Assembly: GCA_040905925.1 (NCBI GenBank)
Contig: JBBDQO010000011.1
Span: forward strand, 1-59,120
Direction: 5' to 3'
DNA: 59,120 nucleotides
From: JALYNX01 sp040905925
Lineage (GTDB): Bacteria > Actinomycetota > Acidimicrobiia > Spongiisociales > ZC4RG35
The notes under the pieces were generated by a model. That model did not search any database. It was not told the DNA's origin and was given only the letters and a program-made list of their open reading frames with translations. Both the position numbers and the translations under genes were made by a program. Each line of letters opens with the position of its first letter. Position 1 is the stretch's first letter. This document shows positions 25,453 through 33,647 of the stretch, one piece after another.

Positions 25453-26280
25453 TCACGAACCGAAGATGTCGGGGTGCGGCCCGGTGCGATGTGCCCGATC
25501 GAGCCCGGCTATGGCGCTGAGGTCTTGCTCGGATAGCTCGAAATCGAATATGTCGATGTTCTCGACGATTCGAGATGGCCTCACCGACTTCGGGATGGCG
25601 ATGGTCCCGATCTGAATGTGCCAGCGGAGAACGATCTGAGCAGGCGTCCTCCCCAGCCTTCCGGCGATAGACGTGATGGTCGGGTCGGAGAGCACGGCCT
25701 CCTGTGCGATCGGGCTCCAGGCCTCGGTGGCGATACCGTGTTCTTCGTGGAAATGGCGTAGCTCGGTCTGCGACAGATAGGGGTGGAGCTCGACCTGGTT
25801 GACGGCGGGCACGACCCCGTGCTCATCGAAGAGACGCTGGAGATGTTCGATCTCGAAGTTGGAGACACCGATGGCTCGGGTCCGCCCCGCGGCATAGAGC
25901 GACGAGAAGGCTTGCCACGTCTCGGAGTAGAGGTTCTTCGCAGGGACCGGCCAGTGAATGAGATACAGGTCGAGATAGTCGAGGGCGAGACGTTCCATGC
26001 TGGCATCGAAGGCGCGGAGCGCGTTGTCGTAGCCCTGGTCCCCGTTCCACAACTTGGTGGTGATGAAGATCTCTTCACGGCTCAGCGTCGAGTTGGCGAC
26101 GGCGGCCCCCACCGCCCGTTCGTTGCGATAGGCGGCGGCGGTATCGACACTTCGATATCCGGCGCTGAAGGCATGGGCGACGGCCTCTTCGGTGCGATTC
26201 TCGGGAATCTGAAAGACCCCGAATCCGAGTTGGGCCATCCGGACGCCGTTGTTCAATGTCACATGCGGGATCTCGGCCAT
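25453..26280 (-). CDS. Aldo/keto reductase
   Basis: The 275-aa protein belongs to the AKR5-like group. Features are GFGVFQIPENRTEEAVAHAFSAGYRSVDTAAAYRNE (catalytic Asp and Tyr), ITTKLWNGDQGYDNALRAFDASMERL (catalytic Lys) and YLDLYLIHWPVP (catalytic His). GVSNFEIEHL and IPKSVRPSRIVEN (NADPH binding) complete the barrel. It resembles 2,5-didehydrogluconate reductases, NADPH-linked cytosolic carbonyl reductases. Its true substrate is unknown. ATG 26280 follows GAGGAGAT. Confidence 0.9.
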   Translation of the reverse strand: MAEIPHVTLNNGVRMAQLGFGVFQIPENRTEEAVAHAFSAGYRSVDTAAAYRNERAVGAAVANSTLSREEIFITTKLWNGDQGYDNALRAFDASMERLALDYLDLYLIHWPVPAKNLYSETWQAFSSLYAAGRTRAIGVSNFEIEHLQRLFDEHGVVPAVNQVELHPYLSQTELRHFHEEHGIATEAWSPIAQEAVLSDPTITSIAGRLGRTPAQIVLRWHIQIGTIAIPKSVRPSRIVENIDIFDFELSEQDLSAIAGLDRAHRTGPHPDIFGS

Positions 26281-26351
26281 ATCTCTCCTCGTTTCCCGGG
26301 TTCCGCATCATCGCAGCCGAATCCAACCGATCGCCACCGGTGTAGGGGCAG

Positions 26352-26438
26352 GTCGGCTCGTCGCACTGTCTGCATCGGCTCCTTGCGGGTTTGACCGGCG
26401 CCGAGTCGGCTTTGGTTGTGAACAACAATGCCGGGGCG
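26352..26438 (+). pseudogene. Remnant of selA (selenocysteine synthase)
   Basis: In the frame that runs into the next gene, about 29 codons read GSSHCLHRLLAGLTGAES followed by ALVVNNNAGA. This matches the conserved SelA segment LL..LTGAE.A.VVNNNA.AVLL that follows the GSRH motif. The match ends abruptly at 26438, and an in-frame stop lies at 26343. No other SelA part was seen, so this is a relic. Confidence 0.6.
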
Positions 26439-26459
26439 CACGGTAATTTCGACACCAAC

Positions 26460-28067
26460 ATGGAATCTGCCGGCACCTCAACGATGGCTCCTCCAAGCCC
26501 GAGAAGCATCCGTCTCGGCGAGAAGCGTTACCCGGTTGTCCTGCCCAGTCTGGCCGACCCTCGTCTCCACCTGGCCTTGGTCATCATCTCGATCCATGTT
26601 CTGGGGCAGGTCGCCTTGGGGTTTCGGGTTTCGGTGCCGCAGATTCTCTCCGCCATCCTGACTTGCCTTGTCATCGAGTTGATCTGGACCTTCCGACAGA
26701 CCGGCAAGCTGATTTGGCCGGCGAGCGCCATGCTCACTGGCAGCGGGGTCGCCCTCATCCTGCGGGTGGTGGGCACCGAGCGGGGGGATCACTGGACCTG
26801 GTTCGGGTGGTACTACTTCGCCGTCATCGCCGGGCTCTCCCTGATCACCAAGTACGTGATCCGGTATCGGGGCTCACACGTGTTCAATCCGTCGAACGTC
26901 GGACTGGTTTTCGCTTTCCTGATCCTGGGGAGCACGGTGGCGGAGCCCCTCGACTTCTGGTGGGCCCCCCTCGAAGCATGGATGGCTGCTGCCTACATCA
27001 TCATCATCGCCGGCGGTCTGTTGCTCACCGCCCGTTTGCGTCTCCTGGCGATGGCGGCAGCGTTCTGGGTGACTCTGGGGGCGGGTCTTGGGTTGCTGGC
27101 GGCCTCAGGCCATTGCTTCACCGCCTCTTGGTCCCTCCTGCCCGTGTGCGGCACCAACTTCTGGTGGGTGGTGATGGGGTCACCCGAGCTCTTGGTCTTT
27201 CTCTTCTTCATGATCACCGATCCCAAGACCATTCCGACAAGGCCAACCGGGAGGGTTGCCTTCAGCATCGGTCTCGCCCTGGTCTCCGTGCTCCTGATGG
27301 CGCCCCATGACACCGAGTTCGGCACCAAGGTGGCGTTGTTGGCCGGATTGGTGGTGATGAGCCCGCTCCGGCTCTTCTTCGACAGGGTGTTCCAGGAAGA
27401 ACCCAGAGGCCAAAAAGCCCGCGCTTTGGCTCTGGTGAACCGACTCACGACAACCCATGGCGTGAAGGCAACCCCACGGCTGGTTTTTCTCCGGGGGGCG
27501 GCAGTCGGCATGGCGACTGTGATCGTCGCCTTCGGCATCGTCGCCGCGGGAGCGCCGGCCCGGGAGACGGCACTCGCCGCCCCGGCGGAGAGATCTCCCG
27601 AGGTCTCGGTGGAGGTCGACCCGGCGTCGATTCCCGCCGTCACCGAAGACCCCGACGTCGCCGCCCTCAACGCCGACATCAGCACCCAGGAGATGGCGGT
27701 GGTGCTCGCCGAGAACTTGAAGATCGAAGGCCAGGCGATCCTCAACCGTGATTCGAGCCTGCTTGTTATGGCGGACGGGGGCGATCGGCTTCTCGCGATG
27801 TTGGACCGGGTCGACGATGCGGTTGCCACCGGCGAGGTCGTGGTGGCGGACTACCAGTTCGAGTCCCTGCATGCCTATGTCGCCCACACCGAGGGAGGCC
27901 AGGGCGCCAGTCTCGGGTTCGAGGCGAGCGGTGTCATCGAGGAGGTCACCTACAACGGTCTCGGGGTCGAGCAGGCAAGGTCCACTTCCCCATTTGACAC
28001 GATCTTCGTGTTGAGCCAGGTTGCCGGAGACCGTTGGCTCATACTCGAAGAGCTGCCGCCTACCTGA
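26460..28067 (+). CDS. RnfD/NqrB-like membrane protein with extracytoplasmic C-terminal domain
   Basis: The protein has about 535 aa. Residues about 35-360 hold eight to ten membrane spans in the NqrB/RnfD/RseD arrangement (YRGSHVFNPSNVGLVFAFL; FFMITDPKTIPTRPTGRVAF), the fold that carries covalent or bound flavin in Na+/H+-translocating complexes. A further span near residue 370 leads to a roughly 170-aa soluble domain (DISTQEMAVVLAENLKIEG). No other rnf/nqr genes adjoin. Upstream codons encode a SelA relic, so ATG 26460 (or 26484) is taken as start; no SD is visible. Confidence 0.75.
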   Translation: MESAGTSTMAPPSPRSIRLGEKRYPVVLPSLADPRLHLALVIISIHVLGQVALGFRVSVPQILSAILTCLVIELIWTFRQTGKLIWPASAMLTGSGVALILRVVGTERGDHWTWFGWYYFAVIAGLSLITKYVIRYRGSHVFNPSNVGLVFAFLILGSTVAEPLDFWWAPLEAWMAAAYIIIIAGGLLLTARLRLLAMAAAFWVTLGAGLGLLAASGHCFTASWSLLPVCGTNFWWVVMGSPELLVFLFFMITDPKTIPTRPTGRVAFSIGLALVSVLLMAPHDTEFGTKVALLAGLVVMSPLRLFFDRVFQEEPRGQKARALALVNRLTTTHGVKATPRLVFLRGAAVGMATVIVAFGIVAAGAPARETALAAPAERSPEVSVEVDPASIPAVTEDPDVAALNADISTQEMAVVLAENLKIEGQAILNRDSSLLVMADGGDRLLAMLDRVDDAVATGEVVVADYQFESLHAYVAHTEGGQGASLGFEASGVIEEVTYNGLGVEQARSTSPFDTIFVLSQVAGDRWLILEELPPT

Positions 28068-28080
28068 AGCGAGTGGGGAC

Positions 28081-29265
28081 ATGGACAGAAACCCGGTGAT
28101 AGAGATGATGGGGCGCCGGCTTCGGCTTGCAGTGATCGGCGGGGGCCCCGGGAGCTTCATCGGCGCCATGCATCGGACAGCGGCGACGCTCGACGATCGA
28201 TTCGAGGTGGTGGCGGGGGCGATCTCCTCCGATCCGGATCGATCACGCGCCGCCGGGGTGGTCATCGGTTTGGCCCGTGATCGGTCCTACGGAGACGGGC
28301 TCGAGTTGTTGAAGGCGGAGGCCTCCCGCGACGACGGGGCGGACGCCGTGGCAATCATGACTCCCAACGACACTCACCATCTCTACAGCATCGCCGCCCT
28401 CGACCTCGGCTTCGATGTGATCTGTGACAAGCCGATCACCAACACCCTTGACGAGGCGCTGGATGTGGTCCACAAGGTGCGACAAACCGGGCTCATCTTC
28501 TGTCTGACCCACAATTACACCGGTTACCCGATGGTCCGCCAGGCTCGGGCCATGGTCAACGACGGCCAGTTGGGGGAGATCCGTCTGGTGCAGGTCGAGT
28601 ATGTCCAAGGTGGCAAGGCCGCTGAGAACGACCCCGATCCTGCCGACGGGTTGCCTTGGCGCTATGACCCGGTGCGTGGCGGGCCGTCGCTGGTCATGGG
28701 CGACATCGGCAGTCACGCCCACAACCTGGCCCGTTTCATCACGAGGCTCGAGGTTTCCGAGGTCTCCGCCGAGATCGGGGCGATCGTCCCGGATCGGCTC
28801 GTTCACGACTACGGAGCCGCGATGCTTCGTTTCGACAACGGGGCACGAGGCAGCTTTTGGGTGACCCAAGCCGCGGCGGGCGTGGAGAACTGTCTTCGGA
28901 TCCGGGTGTCGGGCACCCTGGGCAGTCTCGAATGGGAGCAGGAGAAGCCGACTGCTCTGATCTTCAAGCCGATGACCGGCCCCGCTGAGGTCAGGACCCC
29001 AAATGGGCCCGGGACCCTGCCCCTCTCCGCCCTGGCAACCCGGATCGTGTCGGGTCATCCCGAGGGCTTCCACGAGGCTTTCGCCAACCTCTACTCGGAC
29101 GCGGCCGAAGCAATCGCCGCCCGACGAAGTGCCAGCATGCCGAACCCACTGGCACTTCACTTTCCCAACGAGATAGACGGTGCGATCGGGGTCAAGTTCG
29201 TGGACGCGGCCATGACCTCCAGCGCCGCCGGCGGTGTCTGGACCAGCGCCCTGCTCGATATCTAA
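28081..29265 (+). CDS. Gfo/Idh/MocA family oxidoreductase
   Basis: The 394-aa NAD(P)-dependent sugar or inositol dehydrogenase-like protein has a Rossmann motif AVIGGGPGSFIGAMHRTAA near residue 13. It also has the EKP-like motif DVICDKPITNTLDEA and GDIGSHAHNLARFITRLE (active-site His region). The family oxidises hydroxyls of sugars or cyclitols. ATG 28081 is used; 28105/28108 are alternatives. It lies 13 bp after the RnfD-like gene and overlaps the convergent M24 gene by 4 bp. Confidence 0.88.
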   Translation: MDRNPVIEMMGRRLRLAVIGGGPGSFIGAMHRTAATLDDRFEVVAGAISSDPDRSRAAGVVIGLARDRSYGDGLELLKAEASRDDGADAVAIMTPNDTHHLYSIAALDLGFDVICDKPITNTLDEALDVVHKVRQTGLIFCLTHNYTGYPMVRQARAMVNDGQLGEIRLVQVEYVQGGKAAENDPDPADGLPWRYDPVRGGPSLVMGDIGSHAHNLARFITRLEVSEVSAEIGAIVPDRLVHDYGAAMLRFDNGARGSFWVTQAAAGVENCLRIRVSGTLGSLEWEQEKPTALIFKPMTGPAEVRTPNGPGTLPLSALATRIVSGHPEGFHEAFANLYSDAAEAIAARRSASMPNPLALHFPNEIDGAIGVKFVDAAMTSSAAGGVWTSALLDI

Positions 29266-30638
29266 CCCGCGATCGTCATCACCCGGTCAGGCCGAAGCAG
29301 GAACGGCGCCAGATATGCCGGGATGTTGGAGAACGGCAGGACATCGGGGTGCAAGTCGATGCCGAGATCGTTGGACATGAAGGCACGTCTCGCCTGAATC
29401 CTCGACCAAGCTGCCGGGTAGTCCGAGGCGAAGGCCGCCCGCAATGACTGGTCGGCGAGGGCGATGCCGTCCTCGATGTTGGTAGTGAAGTAGTCGGTAC
29501 CGGTCGCCGGGATCACGTCCACCTGGAACGCCATCCCCGAGCTGAGCTCGATCATCGATCCGGGCCCGATCGGTGAGTTGACCCACTCGTCGAGGTGGAT
29601 CTGATGACCAGGGTTGAGGAAGATCCCGAAGAAGGGGTCGCCGAGGTGGCGGTCGATGATCTCCTGAAGCACACCGCCGGTCTGGCCGATGCGAAGCGCC
29701 CCATACCACTCGGCCACCGCCCCGAAGTAGGGGCCAACCAGCCGGTCGACATAGTCGTTGATCTCATCCGGCAGTTCTCCGGCATCCTCGACCACGAATC
29801 CGGCCCGGCAGTTCAGGGCGCCCCAGATGCCGAAGGCGACCGTGAATCGGTCTCCTCGCTCGATAGGCCGGTCGCCGGGGCTGAGCAACCCTAAAGACGC
29901 CCGGGGCCCGGCGGTCAGCATCAAATGACACGAAAGCGGCATCCCGTTCCACTCGAGAAGCCGAACCGCTTCCTGCTCGGTCATCCCGGGCTCCAACCCT
30001 CTGAGCAGCTGCCGAACCCCGTGGGAGGTATGGCAGGCGGCGTACTCGAAGGCGGCGAGTTGCTCGACCTCGTTGATCACCCGGAGCCCGTCGGCGGCTC
30101 CGATCAGCAGGTCGTTGGCGTTCTCAACCGTTCCGGTGGGTCCGGTGAGCCGACGCAACAGGTCGACGATGAAGGCGGGGACCTCCATGAGCTCCCGGTC
30201 GGAGTAGTCCTTCCATCCGATGATGCCGACATGACTCCCACGGTGGATTCCCTCGTAGGCCAGGATCTCGGGCAAGGATCGGGAGCGGTCCCTCGGCTGA
30301 CCCGGAAGGCTCAAATCCTGGAACAGATGCCGTCGCATGGTCAAGGGAGCGGCCCCGGCCATCCCGTAGCACTCGTTCCCCACCAGGATCGCCGGCTCGT
30401 CAGTAGGCCCGACGATCAGCACCGCCTCTTCGAAGCGAGGGTCGAAGCCGGTCAGATAGGAGAGGTTGGCGCTGTGCTCCCGGTCGGCGTACACCACGAG
30501 ACAGTCGTAGCCGCATTCAAGCGCCCGTTGGCGGAGCCGGTCGACACGGTCCAGATACACCGCCCCAGGGATCTCGGGCATTGCCTCCGGCATTCCGAAG
30601 TCGGGCAAGGCGACCTCGGAAAGGCGTGGGCTGCTCAT
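29262..30638 (-). CDS. M24 (pita-bread fold) family enzyme, metal ligands apparently missing
   Basis: The 458-aa protein has a creatinase-type N-terminal domain (DRVDRLRQRALECGYDCLVVY) and a C-terminal pita-bread domain (EVEQLAAFEYAACHTSHGVRQ; NPGHQIHLDEW; SGMAFQVDVIPA). In M24 peptidases the stretch after GDRF should hold the two metal Asp residues (D-x-G-x4-G-x2-SD), but here it reads VAFGIWGALNCRAGF. It is therefore likelier a metal-independent creatinase-like hydrolase than an aminopeptidase. The gene ends 4 bp inside the Gfo/Idh/MocA gene. Confidence 0.82.
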   Translation of the reverse strand: MSSPRLSEVALPDFGMPEAMPEIPGAVYLDRVDRLRQRALECGYDCLVVYADREHSANLSYLTGFDPRFEEAVLIVGPTDEPAILVGNECYGMAGAAPLTMRRHLFQDLSLPGQPRDRSRSLPEILAYEGIHRGSHVGIIGWKDYSDRELMEVPAFIVDLLRRLTGPTGTVENANDLLIGAADGLRVINEVEQLAAFEYAACHTSHGVRQLLRGLEPGMTEQEAVRLLEWNGMPLSCHLMLTAGPRASLGLLSPGDRPIERGDRFTVAFGIWGALNCRAGFVVEDAGELPDEINDYVDRLVGPYFGAVAEWYGALRIGQTGGVLQEIIDRHLGDPFFGIFLNPGHQIHLDEWVNSPIGPGSMIELSSGMAFQVDVIPATGTDYFTTNIEDGIALADQSLRAAFASDYPAAWSRIQARRAFMSNDLGIDLHPDVLPFSNIPAYLAPFLLRPDRVMTIAG

Positions 30639-30645
30639 CGACCGG

Positions 30646-32349
30646 TCAACCTTGTGGAGGGAGCCATGGCTGCGCCTCGGAGTCCCCCCGCTCGATCACC
30701 ACGAACTGATTCGCATCCACCGTCATCCACGGTCCCTTCTCTCCGTCGGGCCATTGCACGCGAATCCGGGCATCGTCTTGTGTACCTAACCCGAAATGGA
30801 CCCAACCCAGTTGCCCACCGGCGTGACCGCCACCCACGGTCAGCTCGCGTTCCATCGTCCGATTGCCGGCCCGGACCTCGATCCATGAGCCGATGGCGTC
30901 ACGGTTGGGGCCGAGCTGATCCAGCTGGAGTGCGATCCATCCACCCATTGCTGAGGGACGATCGGCTTCGCCAGATCCGACGTTCCGCCACAGCTTGATG
31001 TTCTCCCGGCGGTTGACTTCGACCAGGTCGAGCAAGCCATCGAGGTTGAAGTCGACGAGAGCGGCCCCCCGGCCTCGATCGAAGTTGACGACACCAGCTT
31101 CTTGGGCGCCCTCCGTGAATGTCCCATCCGGATTTCCCAGCAAGAGGTTGCTCGGGTCGTCCGAAGCGAAGTCCGGCATGGCTTCGACATTGCCCTTGGC
31201 GACGAACAGGTCGACGAAGGTGTCATTGTTCACATCCTGGAATTCGGCGTGCCAGGCGGTGGAGGGCAACACCATGTCCGCACCGGTGAAGGGGCGGTGC
31301 GCGTTGGCGCCACGGTCGAGTGCGATGTCGACATAGTTCGGCTCGGCCGCCCCGTCGGCGAGGGTCTGCAGCTTGTTGTCGCCCTGGCTGGTCAGGAACA
31401 CTTCGGGGAGCCCGTCACCGGTAAGGTCATAGCTGGCGATGGCCATCCCCCAGATCTTCATGGTCTGCCAGCCCTCCTCCTGGGTGTAGAGACGCGGTGA
31501 CTCACCCTCGGCCACCCGCCACAACTGTTCTTCGCCGTCGCGGTAGTAGTGGCGATCGTTGGTCATTCTCAGGTCGCCCCGTCCCGACCGATCCCAATCG
31601 CTGAAGAGGATCGAGAGGGTGCACCATCCTGGGGACAGCGGGATCGGAGTTCCATAGGTTGCTGTCTCGTCGGGCCTCACGAGGACGCTGTCCGAGCACT
31701 CTCCGGTCTGTTCCCCGGTCTCCGACAGGGCGACGTAGTTGCCGAAGGCGAGGGTGGGCAAGGGGGCCGGCCCTTCCCATTTGGCGCTGAAGGCCGCAGT
31801 CCACGCATTGTCGCCGTCGATGCCCCAGGTCTCGTTGGCCCGCTCGAAGCGGCAATCGCCCAGCCCGCGCAGCATGACGTTTTCACCAAGTCTCAGCACC
31901 GCGAGGTCGACTTGATCGTCACCGTCCATGTCGAGCGGATAGGCCCCTGTGACCGAGGTGAGGTCGGTGATCGGGCTATTCAATCGTACGAACCGCAGTG
32001 CGCCCCCCACAGTGCTGTGGTTGTTGTAGAGGCCCGCCGGGTTGACCCCACCTGCGAAGTAGAGGTCAGGAAGCCCGTCGTCGTTGCAGTCGAACGCTGC
32101 GACTCCGCCGCCGACAAAGAAGGCGAACTCGCCGTCATAGCTGTGGTCGATCCCGGCCGCGGCGGCTTGCTCGACGAACAAAGGCGGCTCCATCGCTTCC
32201 GGGGTGCCACCGTCCCCGACGACCACCCTTGCCATGGCGAAGACGCTGACAGCGACCAGAGACCCGGTCAAGATGCCCGCGATCAGCCACACGGTCGATG
32301 GAACTCGAGGGCCTGATTTGATCTGGGGTCCGGCCTTCAGATTCGTCAT
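30646..32349 (-). CDS. CRTAC1-like FG-GAP/VCBS repeat protein with ASPIC/UnbV domain
   Basis: The protein has about 567 aa: one N-terminal membrane anchor (STVWLIAGILTGSLVAVSVF), then beta-propeller repeats with Ca-binding loops (DCNDDGLPDLYF, DMDGDDQVDLAV, DLTGDGLPEVFL, DFNLDGLLDLVE). A C-terminal ASPIC/UnbV domain follows (RDAIGSWIEVRAGNRTMERELTVGGG; VQWPDGEKG). It is probably exported and anchored. ATG 32349 is chosen; an upstream start at 32418 would overlap the divergent promoter. Its end lies 8 bp from the M24 gene, with which it forms a leftward pair. Confidence 0.85.
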   Translation of the reverse strand: MTNLKAGPQIKSGPRVPSTVWLIAGILTGSLVAVSVFAMARVVVGDGGTPEAMEPPLFVEQAAAAGIDHSYDGEFAFFVGGGVAAFDCNDDGLPDLYFAGGVNPAGLYNNHSTVGGALRFVRLNSPITDLTSVTGAYPLDMDGDDQVDLAVLRLGENVMLRGLGDCRFERANETWGIDGDNAWTAAFSAKWEGPAPLPTLAFGNYVALSETGEQTGECSDSVLVRPDETATYGTPIPLSPGWCTLSILFSDWDRSGRGDLRMTNDRHYYRDGEEQLWRVAEGESPRLYTQEEGWQTMKIWGMAIASYDLTGDGLPEVFLTSQGDNKLQTLADGAAEPNYVDIALDRGANAHRPFTGADMVLPSTAWHAEFQDVNNDTFVDLFVAKGNVEAMPDFASDDPSNLLLGNPDGTFTEGAQEAGVVNFDRGRGAALVDFNLDGLLDLVEVNRRENIKLWRNVGSGEADRPSAMGGWIALQLDQLGPNRDAIGSWIEVRAGNRTMERELTVGGGHAGGQLGWVHFGLGTQDDARIRVQWPDGEKGPWMTVDANQFVVIERGDSEAQPWLPPQG

Positions 32350-32382
32350 GCTTTCTGGTGAGTGGCTTGGCGCAAGTCTGGC

Positions 32383-32409
32383 TACAGTACGCGGGTCCCG
32401 TATTGGGAC
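32383..32409 (+). promoter_or_regulatory. xylF promoter -10 and operator-like inverted repeat
   Basis: A TACAGT hexamer (32383-32388) could be the -10; no clear -35 is seen. The perfect inverted repeat GTCCC-GTATT-GGGAC follows at 32395-32409, placed over the expected start of transcription, 25 bp before ATG 32434. It is a candidate site for a xylose-responsive repressor not present in this window. Confidence 0.4.
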
Positions 32410-32433
32410 GACATTCATGTAGGAAGGAAACCA

Positions 32434-33564
32434 ATGAAGTTATTGAATCGCCGTTTCTTGGCGCTTCTGGCTGTGCTCGTGATGGTGATCGCCGCTTGTG
32501 GCGACGGAGAAACGACTGACACCACGGCCGAAGGCGGGACCGGGACGACAACCTCAGGTGACGACCTAGTTGTTGGCATCTCCTGGAACAACTACGCACA
32601 GCCACGGTGGGCCAAAGCCGATGGGCCGGCAATCATCGCAGCCGTCGAGGCGGCTGGTGGAACGGTCCTCGAGAAGGACGCCAACGACTCTTCCGAGCAG
32701 CAGCTGGCAGATGTCGACGCTCTGATCGCTGAGGGTGTCGATGCGCTGATCATCCTGGCCAAGGATGCCGAGGCGATCCTGCCCGCGGTGCAGAGGGCGA
32801 AGGATGCCGGGATCCCGGTGATCGGTTACGACCGTCTCATCGCAGACCCCGAAGCCTTCTACATCACCTTCAACAACCAGGGTGTGGGAACGATCATGGC
32901 CGAGATCGTCACTGAGGCGGTGCCTGAAGGCAACTACGCCATCGTCAAGGGGCACTCCGCCGATCCCAACGCCGACTTCCTGCGAGAAGGGATGCAGGCC
33001 GCACTCGATGCGCACCCGGGAATCACGATCGTCTGTGAGGACTACAACGACAACTGGGACACGCAGAACGCCCGCAACATGATGGATGCCTGTCTGGCTG
33101 CCAACGACAACAACCTTCAGGCCGTCATCTCGGAGAATGACAGCATGGCAACCGGGGTGGTGGCTGCGCTTGACGCAGTTGGTCTCGCCGGGACCGTGCC
33201 CGTCACCGGACAAGACGGTGACCTGCCTGCCCTGAACCGGGTTGCCCTTGGCACCCAGTTGGTGTCGGTGTGGAAGGACGCCTTCGGGCTCGGGCAGACC
33301 GCCGGTGAGGTGGCCGTCCAGCTGGCTCAGGGTGTTGCGCTTGCTGACGTGAAAGCCCCGAGCGATCTCGCCGACCACGTTGCGCCGGCGGCTGGCGTCG
33401 ATGCCCAGCCCTTCGACGCCGATGGCGTGGAGGTGTGGTCGATCATCCTTACCCCGACCCCGATCACTTTGGAGAACATCAACCTGGTGATCGATTTGGG
33501 ATGGGAGCCCCAGGCCGACGTTTGCGCCGGTGTTCCCGCTGGCACCGTGGAAGCCTGCGGCTAA
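32434..33564 (+). CDS. xylF: D-xylose-binding lipoprotein of CUT2 ABC transporter
   Basis: The 376-aa protein has a lipoprotein signal (NRRFLALLAVLVMVIAAC), a Thr/Glu-rich linker, and a type I sugar-binding fold related to XylF/ChvE. Typical segments are VGISWNNYAQPRWAKADGPA, ADVDALIAEGVDALIILAKD, GIPVIGYDRLI and VSVWKDAFGLGQTA. ATG 32434 follows AGGAAGGAAA. It heads a transporter operon with permease and ATPase, and xylose isomerase lies nearby. Xylose is the likeliest ligand, but other aldopentoses or glucose/galactose cannot be excluded. Confidence 0.85.
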   Translation: MKLLNRRFLALLAVLVMVIAACGDGETTDTTAEGGTGTTTSGDDLVVGISWNNYAQPRWAKADGPAIIAAVEAAGGTVLEKDANDSSEQQLADVDALIAEGVDALIILAKDAEAILPAVQRAKDAGIPVIGYDRLIADPEAFYITFNNQGVGTIMAEIVTEAVPEGNYAIVKGHSADPNADFLREGMQAALDAHPGITIVCEDYNDNWDTQNARNMMDACLAANDNNLQAVISENDSMATGVVAALDAVGLAGTVPVTGQDGDLPALNRVALGTQLVSVWKDAFGLGQTAGEVAVQLAQGVALADVKAPSDLADHVAPAAGVDAQPFDADGVEVWSIILTPTPITLENINLVIDLGWEPQADVCAGVPAGTVEACG

Positions 33565-33579
33565 ACCGCAATAGCGACT

Positions 33580-33622
33580 GAAACGCCCCGCGCCCGTGTT
33601 CACACGTGGCGCGGGGCGTTTC
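33580..33622. terminator. Strong hairpin between xylF and xylH
   Basis: A 15-bp perfect stem, GAAACGCCCCGCGCC (33580-33594) with its complement (33608-33622), encloses a loop in which CGTGT and ACACG can also pair. It starts 16 bp after the xylF stop. It probably limits read-through or protects the upstream message, giving more binding protein than permease, as is common in CUT2 operons. Confidence 0.7.
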
Positions 33623-33647
33623 GTTAACCTCCGATTGGAATGATCCG

